Of a DNA stretch of 64,000 bases, positions 28,001 to 40,000 are shown one piece after another. The stretch is from Strongylocentrotus purpuratus (Eukaryota > Echinodermata > Echinoidea > Camarodonta > Strongylocentrotidae). The stretch is taken from contig NW_022145534.1 in the NCBI RefSeq assembly GCF_000002235.5, positions 434,001 to 498,000 of the forward strand, written 5' to 3'. Positions within the stretch are counted from its first letter, which is position 1, and each line of letters opens with the position of its first letter. Position numbers and translations under genes: made by a program. A model generated the notes under the pieces. The model was not told the DNA's origin and ran no database searches. It worked only from the letters and a program-made list of their open reading frames with translations.

Positions 28001-31000
28001 CAGGTAATAAAAATTACTATTAACAGTTGTTCTTACCTCTTACGGACAGCTGTGCAGCAGAATAAATCATGCCATGATTGTTGCTTGCGAAGCACTGATA
28101 CATGGCTGTATCCGTCGTTATCAGGTCGCTTATTATGAGTGTCTCGTGGTTGTTGCGGAACTGATGTCTGTCTCGAGCGGTCAACATTTCTCCATTGCGA
28201 TACCAGGTGTACTGGGCAGCCTCCTCGGCCTCTACGTTCCATTCCTGCATGGTGTTGATGTCTTTCATGGCATCCAGTGGTTCGCTAACCCATGTTGGGG
28301 TTTCTACATGGTCAAAGGAAAGCAAAATAATGAATGATAAAAATGCTTATTAAACATTAAAAACTGAAAGAAACTATATGTTATCATATTCCCAGTAGGT
28401 GAAAAAAAATCATGGAAAAACCAAAGGCAGTACTAGCAAGTGTCGACATGTTGTCTAAAACGGCTTGAAGTTGTATAACATACATGTACAAGTCTGTTTT
28501 AAAACAGCTTTAAAAACACAGTCATATCTTCATATTACAGCATTGCTTATAGTTTTTTTTTTTTTAATTTCTTTGAACAATCTCAGTCAATTGTTTCTTA
28601 GATTTTTACAATAAAAATTTGACTAGCATTTGATGCATCTCTGAAACTCATGCAGCCTCTGCATTACTGCCATGTCTATCATATCTTGATGACTCACTGG
28701 TAGAGCTTTAGTCTTATAACCAGAAGGTCGCTAGTTCTCTTAAGTAATGATATGCTATAGTTCCCTATATACGCCACCTGTCTATAAAACATTTTCTCCC
28801 TGCAACACATTCTACAGGAAACTACCTGCTTTTGAATACCATTTTCTTGTATATCTAGAGCAGTCTTTATACACAGGTTTCACTGTACTTGCTTTTGTAG
28901 CGGTTATGTAAAGTAGATCTAATCAATTATCAACCTACCCGCGACATTGAGTCCTGCCGAAGCTCCACTGTTGACGTCATCGATGTAACAGAGGTAGGAA
29001 CCTGCATCCTCCAGCTGCACGCCCACAATGCTTAAGATCTCACCCCCTTCCTCCAGCACAGCTCTACTGGTGGGCAACCCAGCACCAGGAGGTGAGGTAC
29101 GTACCCACTGGACCCTGGGAATCTGACCCGTTGGTTGCCTGTCAAAGTCACAGATCAAGAAAGAAGGATGGGGAGGGAGTATTCAATTCAATTTTGAGTC
29201 ATAAATACTGGCATTTCACTCAGTGTTGGGCTCAGATAAAATTTTGGTACACAGTGGTATTTAATTATTTATTGACCAAGTATGGTGTCTTAAATCTTTG
29301 AAAGCTAGCTAGCAGACTTGAGCTGATCATTTTGATAGCCTTGATTTGGCTGGCAGTATAATACACTTCTCATTAAATACCAGCTGCATACAAGCCAATC
29401 TTATATGTGCATACTTATACCAAAAAAAAAACATTCAAGTTTGCTTTTTTTCTCTCGGTATGGTTGCCTCCATAATGGTTTATAGAAAACAAATCAAAAA
29501 AGGAAGAGTAATGTATTTTCCACCATGTGGATGGAATACTTACGGGCCATAGAAGAAACATTCAAATTTGACGTCTTCTCCAGCAATAGTCATCACATCG
29601 GTAGGTCTGTTCTCTTGAACAATCCTGATAGCTGAACTCGAAGAACCTGCAACAACAAGAAAGGTCAAAGAGTTGAGTGTCCTGATTGATTGGGACTGGA
29701 CATAGGGTATCACTTGAAGAACAAGGCCAGTATTTATAAGTGTGTATTTACTTTCAATAGTCTAGGTTTTAATGTGACTAAAGGTTCATTAAGACACGAA
29801 TCAGTGAATCACAACAGTTTTTTTTTTATTTGTAAATGGATTGCAACTGGGTCCAACAAGTATTTCCTGAGCACTGTGTAATAAGATATATATGATATAA
29901 GATATATGTAATAGAGTCCCAACAGGAGCCAACAGAATAATGGAAGAAAAAAGAAATATGAACTAACTAGATGGAACTTCGCCTGCGCGCAGTCGAAAAT
30001 AATGCCTCCGTCATAGACCAGTTTTACAAACCAAAACAGAAGAAATTTTTCAAATTCAAGTTCGATTGTAATCCATTAACAGGTTCTTGGAATATCGTGA
30101 TTACAAGCTATTTCTCATATGACCCATTGATTTTTGACCTCATGACCCCAAAATCTACTCAGTTCATTGGCTCTGCAAGATACATACATGTACATGTCTT
30201 GAGTTTGATGGTAATCCATCCATCGGTTCTAATGATAATGCGATCACAATCTATTTTTGCATACATAATGAGCCCCATGACCTTTGACCTTGACCTCATG
30301 ACTCAAAAATCTAATCAGTTCATTGCCTGAGCAAGATACATATATGTCCTGAGTTTCATGGTAATCTGTCAATCTGTTCTAAAGATAATGTGATCAGAAG
30401 CTATTTCTGCATACATAATGAGCCCTGTGACCTTTGACCTATGACCTTGTGACCCCAAAATCTAATGAATTAATTGGCTCTGCAAGATACATACATGACC
30501 TAAGTTTGGCAAGAATCCATCTATCAGTTCTTGTGATAATGCGATTATGAGCTATTTTAGCATACATAATGAGCCCTGTGACCTTTGACCTCGTAACCCC
30601 AAAATCTAGTCAATTCATTGGCTCTGCAAAATACATACATGACCTAAGTTTAGCAGGAATCCATCTATCAGTTCTTGAGATAACGCGATCACGAGGACGT
30701 AAGGACGGACAGACAACCCGAAAAACATAATGCCTCCGGTTACCGTAAATCTCTGTGTATAAGATGCACTTTTTGGCTGCCGAAAAAAAATGAAAGAGAT
30801 TTACAGTACTTCGTAACGGAGGCATAAAAATTGCCATATTCATTGAAACAATAATGTAAAGAATAGTGGTTCATTCCCTTGACTATCAATCCAAGGGTTG
30901 AGGGTTCGAATCTCAGCCCGGCACAAACGTCCTTTGGCCCAACATTGATCCACATTTACCACTCTCCACCCAGGTAGGGCATTCGCAGGGGTACTGATAA

Positions 31001-34000
31001 TTGCAGGTCTCTCAGGAAGAACAGCATTGAAGCTGATGAGGTTTCCCTGGGTAAACAAACTTATTATCATTATCATCATTAATTACCGGCATTGACTGTA
31101 ACAGTGACCAATGGACTGACTCTCATGTGGACACCTCCCTCGGAGAGAACATTGCTCTTGACTTGACACCTGTATGCTCCTGCATCACTTGCCAAAGCGT
31201 AGAAGAAGCAGAGCCGGCCGTCATACATAACCCGGATGCGGCTATCGCTGGAGTCCACCAAGCTATTCTCATGGAACCAATTCACCAAGATACCTGCATG
31301 AAAGACGAGAGTGGCACACACAATAAGCACCATCTTAGCGTAAATCTAGGATTAGATATGTAAAATGTCACTACACATACCGTAACATATCCCTTTGGAT
31401 GTATTCATCCATGTACACACAAACATAAAACAGAGTGTCACCCAGCAGTTTAGAGCAACTACCGTACTTATCCACTGTTACAATGATTATTCCTTTTTTT
31501 TTCTACAACATTTTCCAATTTGCCAAAAAAGTGATAAGAACAATTCCAAATATTTTTTTTTTTTACTGTTTGAAGTTTTTAACTGACATATCAAAGAAAT
31601 AGAGTGATAAGTTTCACACTGACTTCCCAGTGAAATATCTCACAAAATGCAGCCGAAAACTCTCCATACTATTTATATATATTATTCAACCAATGCACTA
31701 CTGGGTCAAAACCACTAAATCGGCACATTTGAAAGAAATGAATTTCAGAAAAATAAAGTTTCAGTAACAAAATTCTTTTTATTGTAATATGAAATGTTGA
31801 GTAACAAATTTACAAACTCTAAGAGATGAGCGTTTAACATTGCTCGGAAAGAACGTGACGTATTTTTGAAATTTTCAAAAGGTGCAAAATACGTTGTGTA
31901 ACATACGTTACCACAATGTTAGACACTTGGAAAGAAAATACATATACTTATTTATACTTTTCGGTCACTGTTTGCTCATGAATACAGTTAAGTAGTCTAG
32001 TAAAGAGACCAAAATAGTTTGATCAGAAAATCTAATGGGGTTCACGGTATTTTCCCACAAAATACTAACTTACTTCTTCTGAATGCTGAATCAATACCTA
32101 AAAGTATAATCATATCTTTTTCGATAGGTACTAATCACATTTCGATGACACAAATTTTCTTCAAACTTTATATCATTTTCATATGGAAAAGTGATACTGG
32201 AAAATAAAATACGATTACCAGCTGAATAAACATTGGTAACGTGTGTTACACTGAAGAGTAACGTATGTTACCCAATGCATTAAATGTTACAATTAGGTCA
32301 GAATGATGAAACCATTGACTCGTATAGATTAAAACAATGCATAGATTGGTCATTTTTGCTATCAAACGCAAGGAAGGGGTTGTTCTTATCGAATTTCCCC
32401 TTAAGTTTGAGTCAGTGTCTATCTGTTGTTTGAAATATTCATTTGCAAATATCAAGGGAAGTCATTTTAATTTACAATGAAAACACATTCCTCGTAAACA
32501 GTCTTCCTTGTTAGTGCACATATTGTATATAATCCTTACATTCATGTACCATCTAAAAGTTAAAAGGGCCGGGGCAAGATATATCAGAGGGGTGTAAGGA
32601 GCATATTGAAATGTGCAAATGTCAGTCTGCAGCTGTTTTATGTCTGAGAAATAGACACTCTGAATTTCTCTTCGATCATGGCCCTTTGCTGATCAGAGAG
32701 TACATACATCCGAATCGAATCGCGTTCAGGAGGGTCTATGGCACAGAGAACTTTCCCCTTCGCTATCCAGATCAGGTCTCTCCGTATTGGCCAGTTGTAT
32801 GTGTATGTAAGTCGAGGGCCTTTACATTCAGTGAGGAAGTTAACATGAACTTCTTTTTTATCGGATTCCAACCAAAGTACCACTTTTGGTCATACACGGC
32901 GGCAACCCAGTCATCTGTATCATAATTAGGTAGAACTGGAGTGCTCGTAGATGGCACGTTCAATGGCTCCTCTGCATTAGCTAATTGCACTCCAACATTA
33001 TCCTTCTCGGGTGCGTCAGATTTCTCTGTATGTAGCTCTACTCGTCACACTCACAAAACGGCGAAGTTGCCATCCATCACACATCTGTTTGGTTTGTATG
33101 GTTTCACCAGGGTTTACTTCACGGCAGTTAGTGCAGTAACAGGATACGTTTCGTACGAGAACACCTTTATCTTGACCAATGACAGCATGTACTTGCAGAG
33201 TTCCTGGAAAGGACTTTACAGATCCCCACTTTTGTACACTGAAATCGCTGCTTGAGGAACACTCTTCCTTGGTCACGAAGAAATATTCAATCTTTGAATC
33301 GCTTTCACAACCATGCTCTTGGGTGGCCCGGCCGGCCATGCAAAGAAATCCTTTGTGTCTTGTATTACAGCTTTGCGTATGACAGCATTGTCGGCCATGC
33401 ACTTGACGGTACCGCCAATACCATCGCATGGCCCCTTTCCATGACCAGCTTCAAAAAAATTCCACTGGGCACTGATTCCAGGGAATACCTCGGTGTGGTC
33501 CCTACAAGAGAAAACATTCGTCTTATTCCTGTACTGAGACGTGGGGCCATCAGTCCAGTAGTGTATCTTGGATAGATTGGGAATCAATTCCTTGAGTCTG
33601 GGAATCACTTGCTTCAGGATGGCAATGACTGTCGACGAGTTATGCCCCTTTTCGTCAGAGACGGCAACATAGCTTTTGTGAATGAGCTTGCCGCTTTCGG
33701 CACGGAAGTATGCTACAATGGGATGGATTGTTACACTATCCTGCGCCCAGTAGCACTTTAGACCTCTTCTAGAGGAACACAGGTGTAGTTTTCTGCAAAG
33801 TCCATCTGTAGCACACATTCTCCAAGAGGCAAACTTTGTTTGCATTTCAATACAGCTTCAAATTGTTTCTTGATGCGGAAGACATGTCCTCGAAATTCCT
33901 GGATACTGGTTTTCGAACGAGCGATAAACTCTTGCTTCGTCAGTGACACACTGATGAGTTTAATCTTCTTTCTCCCATCAGTCTCGACTCTGGCCCATTC

Positions 34001-37000
34001 TTCGAACTGAACCAGATCAGGCTGTAAACTAGAGAGGAGATCATCTACCTCATCACAAGTGTAGCGTTTTATAAAATCATCTGGGTTTTCGTCTACAGGC
34101 AAACCCAATGATTTCATAGCTTTCAGCTTCAAGGACATGTTTGATTTGATTTTGACTTGATATGGTTTATTGATTAAAAAACATTCAAATAGCAGCCAGA
34201 GGCTGAAACAAATTGAATTTACAAAAGATATATTCAAAAGCATAACATATACATATAAATGGCGATTCACAATAAATAATCAAGGATATGATCAAAGAAA
34301 AGAAGAGAAACAAGAGAAGAGATTGAAACGGATGACTAGAGGATAATTGAAGGAGAACGATCGAGTAACAGAAGGCAATAAGACAAATGTAACAGAAGAT
34401 TAGAAGGACTGGTAAGATAGTAACAGAGAGGGGAGAGAAAGAGAGGGCATAGAGAAATGAGAAAGAGAAGCTGGCAAAGAGACTACGCAATAAAAGGGAC
34501 AGATAAAGAGTAGGACAGATAAATAGGCTGAAATGGAGAACTAGATATATAATCGGATAAAGTGTAATAAACTATGATAAAAATATCATGCCTTTGGTAT
34601 AAGCAAAGGTTCCTGGACAAGAATTGAACAGGCTAGATGTGAGAGCATCGGGATTGGAGAACACGTTGAAATGCAGACGAAAATACCCTGCGTCTCTCTT
34701 GGTTTTCAGTAACGTATTTTGTATGGAGATTGGCAATGTAATCGCAAAGGAACTTCTTCTGTTTTTTGCTTCCATTGTCATCTGTCTTACAACAGTCCTT
34801 CTTGCCAGGGCACATGCGTGAGTTGTCTTCCCTCTCCAGGAAAACTACAACTTCTTCGTGGAGAGAAGACCAAGAACGCCTGACATGTCTATGTTGACTG
34901 CTCATCTTTGGGTTTGCCTTTGACAGGTTTCGTCTTCCTAGGCCAGTTCCTTTTTGCACCATCCGTAGCAGGCGGTATTTACCAACACTTTTGATCCTGC
35001 TACAATGTTATGTATGGTTGACCTCGAGGATTGTTTTGTTGTAGAACTGGCTGCATTATGAATCTCCTGGATCACGGCATTGAAGAAAAGTAAGTTTCTT
35101 TTTATTACTGCTGGGACAGACTTGGGGTCCAAACCGGATCGTTTGAGCTGGATGTTTGTCTTGGTGCGGGGTACCCTTTGGTACCTTCTCTGCACCTTTC
35201 ATTTTTCCTTGGTTGCTGCCTGGAGCTTAAGTGTAAGATCCTCGATTCTCTGATGGGCATTACTTAAACATCTGCTGGCACACTTTCTTCTCGCTTTGAT
35301 CTTGAATGGCAGCTTGACTGTAAGCAGAGCATGGGGGGCAGCTGTGTAAGATACATCGGACAATGCAGAGTCTTGCATTGTATCACTATCCATCCTTTCA
35401 TTGTCAAGGTTAGAGTTTTCCTGCCATCGTTCATTCAACATGTCTTGCCTTACTTTCTTGACCCTCACTCTGTGCTTTCGTACTCTTAGAGTTCACTTGA
35501 ACCCTTCTTGCTTCTACCCTCTTCTTAGATAAATTATCAACTGGGATGTAGTATTTCTTTTGCCTCCCCCTCTCTGCTCGGAGAAAAGCAGCATCTCCAA
35601 TTTTCTGTCGTTTCCGCTGCCGGTAAGCGGCCTGAATCTCGGCCCATGTCTTGGCCATTCCTGTAAATATTAAGTGAAAGGTGAAAGTTTAAGAATATAT
35701 TGTGAATGTTAACTTTCTTTGTCAGGACAGACTGACCTATCAGATGATTATGACTTACATTGCACGATACTTTTACATGCAACATACGTTACCATTAATA
35801 GTAACATACGTTACCAAAACTTTCCTTAGTTTCTTTGGTAGTTATCTATAAAAAAAAATAAGAATTCAATTCAGCAAACACCAGCCACAAATCTATCTCT
35901 CTAATTGTGGGAATCCTAGCGCAGCATGTTCATTTTTTCTGAACTATTTTCTTTCAAGTTTAGATGCATTAAGATTGCATTCTCATTTACATAAGTTAGT
36001 GAATAATCAATTTCGGTTAACCCATTGATCAAGAATGAAACATATCCTTATGATTCGTTATTTACCTTTTATTGATTTGAGAAGTATCTTTCTAAAATTT
36101 AATTGCAAATAAATTGTTAATCTGGTTTCTAAAATATGCAAAATATCATGCTTATGTATAGGTCATGTGAATATGGAAACCTACGTTACCATCACTTGAA
36201 ACATACGTTACTATAACATGCTGAGTTACAGCTCTCAAAATGATAATTTGATTGCTTAAGTTTACAAATAATGAAACTTATTTCTAGAAAACTACATAAA
36301 TAATAGATTATTCATAGACTGATAGCGGAATATTCATGAAAATATATAATATGAATATAAATAGGATAAGCTAGTACTCACCTATATACTTTTAAAACAT
36401 CTTGATCTTGGAAATCATGCCCGGCACATGTCTTCATACAGATGCGATATGGTTGTTAAGGTTTCTTCCTGTTGCCGTAGTTGGCGTGACAAGTTTATAA
36501 TCGGAAACGGTAGATATGCAACAGGAAAAAGTGTGTTTACCAAGCAAACCAGATGAATGTGCAAAAGTGGTAACGTATGTTTCATAACGTATGTTACGAA
36601 ATATTTATTTATTGTCATATATTTCAAACTTAAAGTGATTATTTTGTCTTGTTTCTCTATTGGTTACATTAAGTATTGCAATACCTAAAATAAATTAGAG
36701 GCTCAATGAGCACAAATCATGGTTACGTATGTTTCATTCCTTAAAAACACATTTCCATTGGCTAGAAATTTTAGTTTGTGGCAGAAATGTTTTAAATTGA
36801 CTATCGCTGATGTAAATGTTATAAGTTTTCATACATATAATAAAACCAAAAAAGGTTGATTCGATGGCATATATGATTGTTCTTCCCCATAGCACATTAT
36901 CATAAAAAATGGTAACGTATGTTACAGGTAATCTGGGACAAATTTCATCTGCTGAAAAACACAATTCAAAACAAAAACAAGCCAATCTTTCTATCATATC

Positions 37001-40000
37001 TTGTATGAACATTAGAAATTTTATATATAAAGGAAGTTTTCAGAAATATATCTACTGAATATTTGATGCAATACACTAAAATGACAAGATTTTTTTTTTG
37101 AGCGACAAGGTTTTTTTTTTAACACTTTGCCCCCATCATGGAGCAATTATTTTTTTCGGGGCCTTTATTCACCGGTAAACTTGTTTTTATTTTTATCGGT
37201 AAATGCCACAGGATAGTTGGGATTAAAAAATTCTGTTCTGCAACTTTTATATTTGTCAGAATATGAGCAGAATCATCGGCGACATCAAAATTGCAGAATT
37301 GCGCCAAAATAGTGGGTTTGACCCTTCTGGCTCCAGGTTATATCACTCAATAATACATGATACATGTATAAAAACAGTAGACTGCAATTATGGAAGACTA
37401 ATTTAACTACCGTATGAGCCATCAAATTACATACTACATCTGAGTTTCAATGATGACAGCACTCGATCGATTCACCATTAATACATACATGCCTAGCATG
37501 GCTCACGTGTTGAACCCCCGAGCCAGGTGGCTGTGTATAAACACGGTAACGCAGTATATAAAGCGCTCTAACCTCTACGCACACTACTGCGCATTATGTA
37601 CATGCACTAAAAAGATAGTCTCAGTAAATGAATCACATGTGACCGCGCATGACCAATCATTTGATTAGGATCTAGGAGTGAGTTGTATAACTAGATGGAA
37701 CTTCGACTGCACACAGTCGAAAATGATGCCTCCGCCAAAGAGCAATTTTACAAACCAAAACAGAAACAATTATTTTAATTTCAAGTTTGATTGTAATCCA
37801 TCTGTGCATGGTTTTAAGGATAATGCATTCACAAACTATTTATAGGCATTCATAATGAGCCACATGACCTTTGACCTGATGACCATAAAATCTAATCAGT
37901 TCATTGGCTCTGCAGGATACATATACATGTCTTGAGTTTGATAGTAAACTGTCTATTGGTTCTCATGATTATGCGATCACAAGCTATTTGTGCATACATA
38001 ATGAGCCCTGTGACCTTTGACTTCGTGACCCCAGAAATCTAATCAGTTCATGGCTCAGCAAGTTACATACATGACAGTTTGACAGCTAGGAATCCATCAA
38101 TTGGTTCTTGAGATAAAGCGATCACGAGAACGGGACGTACATGTATGGACGGACAACCCAAAACATAATGCCTCCGGCTACTTTGTAGCGCATAAAAACA
38201 ACTAATGTACAAATTCTACATCAATCTTAATGCAATCAACATTTCTGTTTTTACACTCTTGAATCAAATTAAGAGAGGGAAATGTTTGAGGGCTACAGTT
38301 TCCTGTGTGTTGCATTCAATTCAGTGAATTCATTAGTCCATGCAAGTGCATAGATAAGTAAAGTGGAGAGAAGCACACCAAATTTCGTTTTATATCATTA
38401 GCATTCAGCAAAGCAAAGCTTTCCTATGAATCCAAGCAATTCTATTGAAGGCATACTGAATTTCATTATCTTTTTAGCTCTTTAAATCAAGTTAATTGTT
38501 TTATTTCTCATCACAAGCATCCACCTTTGTGTTAAATCATACTCGAGAGGGATACAAAATATCACTGTGGTTTATTATTTTCAGAGCCAACAAAACTGTT
38601 CATCTTGACAAGAAATCTTTAAATCAATAATGAAAAGTATTTAGATGATCTACAGGGAAAAGTTGTTGTTTTTTTAAGAAGAAGGAAAGAAAGAAAGATT
38701 ACTACAGTCAAACCTGTCTATAGCGACCGCCTAAGGGAAACGCAAATAGTGGTCTTTGTAGACAGGTTCCTTTAGTACATGTTTCAATGAGAAACCATTT
38801 TCAAGGGAAACAAAAAATGTGGTCCTTGTAGACAGGTGGTCTTTGTAGACAGGTGGTCACTAAAGCAGGTTTGACTGTACCACGGCCAAGCTCTATGTAG
38901 CTAATGACATTTTAACTCCAATATATTTCTGAGAGATTAGAGTTCATATACCTTACAATAGTTCAAATAAAAGATTGTGATTATAATGAACACAAAACAA
39001 TTTTTTTTTTAAAGAAACAATCAAATAAATAGCTACATATATATCTTTGAAAAATAAAAATAAATATAGCAAATATTGTGGTATGCTTGGAATAAAGAAA
39101 ACAATGTAAAGCTTTATGTACTATCAAACATTCTATAATACCCTCACAAATTCTTAAAAAGCATTTGTATTTTCTTACATATAGAAATAATTATTGTTAC
39201 TATTTTAGTTTTAAGAAGATGACACAGTATAGAAATCATCAACAAGAGAGAAAGATAAAAAGAGGGAAAGAGAAAGAAAGAGAGACAAAAGAAAGAGAGA
39301 AAGAGAAAGAGAGAGGGGGAGAAAGAGGGTGCAAGGGGAGGGGAGGGGAACATAAAGATCGTTGAAAGAGAAAAGAAGAGGGAAGGGAAAGAGAAGAGAA
39401 AAGAGAAGGATATATAAAGGAGCACAGAAAGAGAAAGGGAATGGGGGAGAGAAACTGAAATACAGAAACTGAAAGAGAGAAGAGATAGTTGGATGGATGA
39501 ATGGATGGATGGAGAGGGAAAGAGAGAGAGTTGGAGAAGATATTTAAAGAGAGGGAGGAAGAGTTTGTGAGAGGGGAGATAGTAGATAGATTCTGGACAT
39601 GGTTAATTGATGGTGTGTTAAGACTGACCTGGGTAATGTGGAGGCGGGTTACAGGTTACACAGCCCCCCTGCCCTGCAGTCAGTGACTGAGTTGATGTAG
39701 CACTTGGGTCAAATAAATCAACATCTGCAACAACAACAAACAATGATAAACACATAACTTATGCAGGCGTGGATCCAGGATTTTCTAATAGGGGAGGCCG
39801 GAATTTGTTTTCAACTCGACTTGCCAATACTGACAAGGTCATATTAGAAGCACCATACCAGTACCTACAAGCAGGGGCGTCGCTAGGCCTTTTTCATTGG
39901 GGGGGGGGGGGGGGGTGTAGAGGCCACCGATTACCGAAAAAAGAAGCCACCAATTACAAACAAAATATATTAATGCCAAAGTCCAAATGTCTACAAATTT

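Larger units (their letters stand above)
31713..37324 (-). mobile_element. 5.6-kb DNA transposon with GGGTCAAA ends and GTAAC palindrome clusters
   Basis: The left end reads GGGTCAAAACCACTAAATC; the right end, reverse-complemented, reads GGGTCAAACCCACTATTTT, followed in both by GGC(A/G)CA. Inside are clusters of the 14-bp palindrome GTAACRTAYGTTAC and, between them, a broken transposase gene on the minus strand. No convincing target-site duplication could be read. Located in contactin intron 3. Confidence 0.82.

Noticed and set aside
30902..30914. A functional tRNA gene at the GGTTCGAATC box
   Set aside because: No acceptor stem or cloverleaf can be formed; the body and tail are those of a SINE.
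33273..34270. Treating the 190- and 170-codon frames as separate intact genes
   Set aside because: They are adjoining pieces of one transposase broken by a frame change near 33,770.
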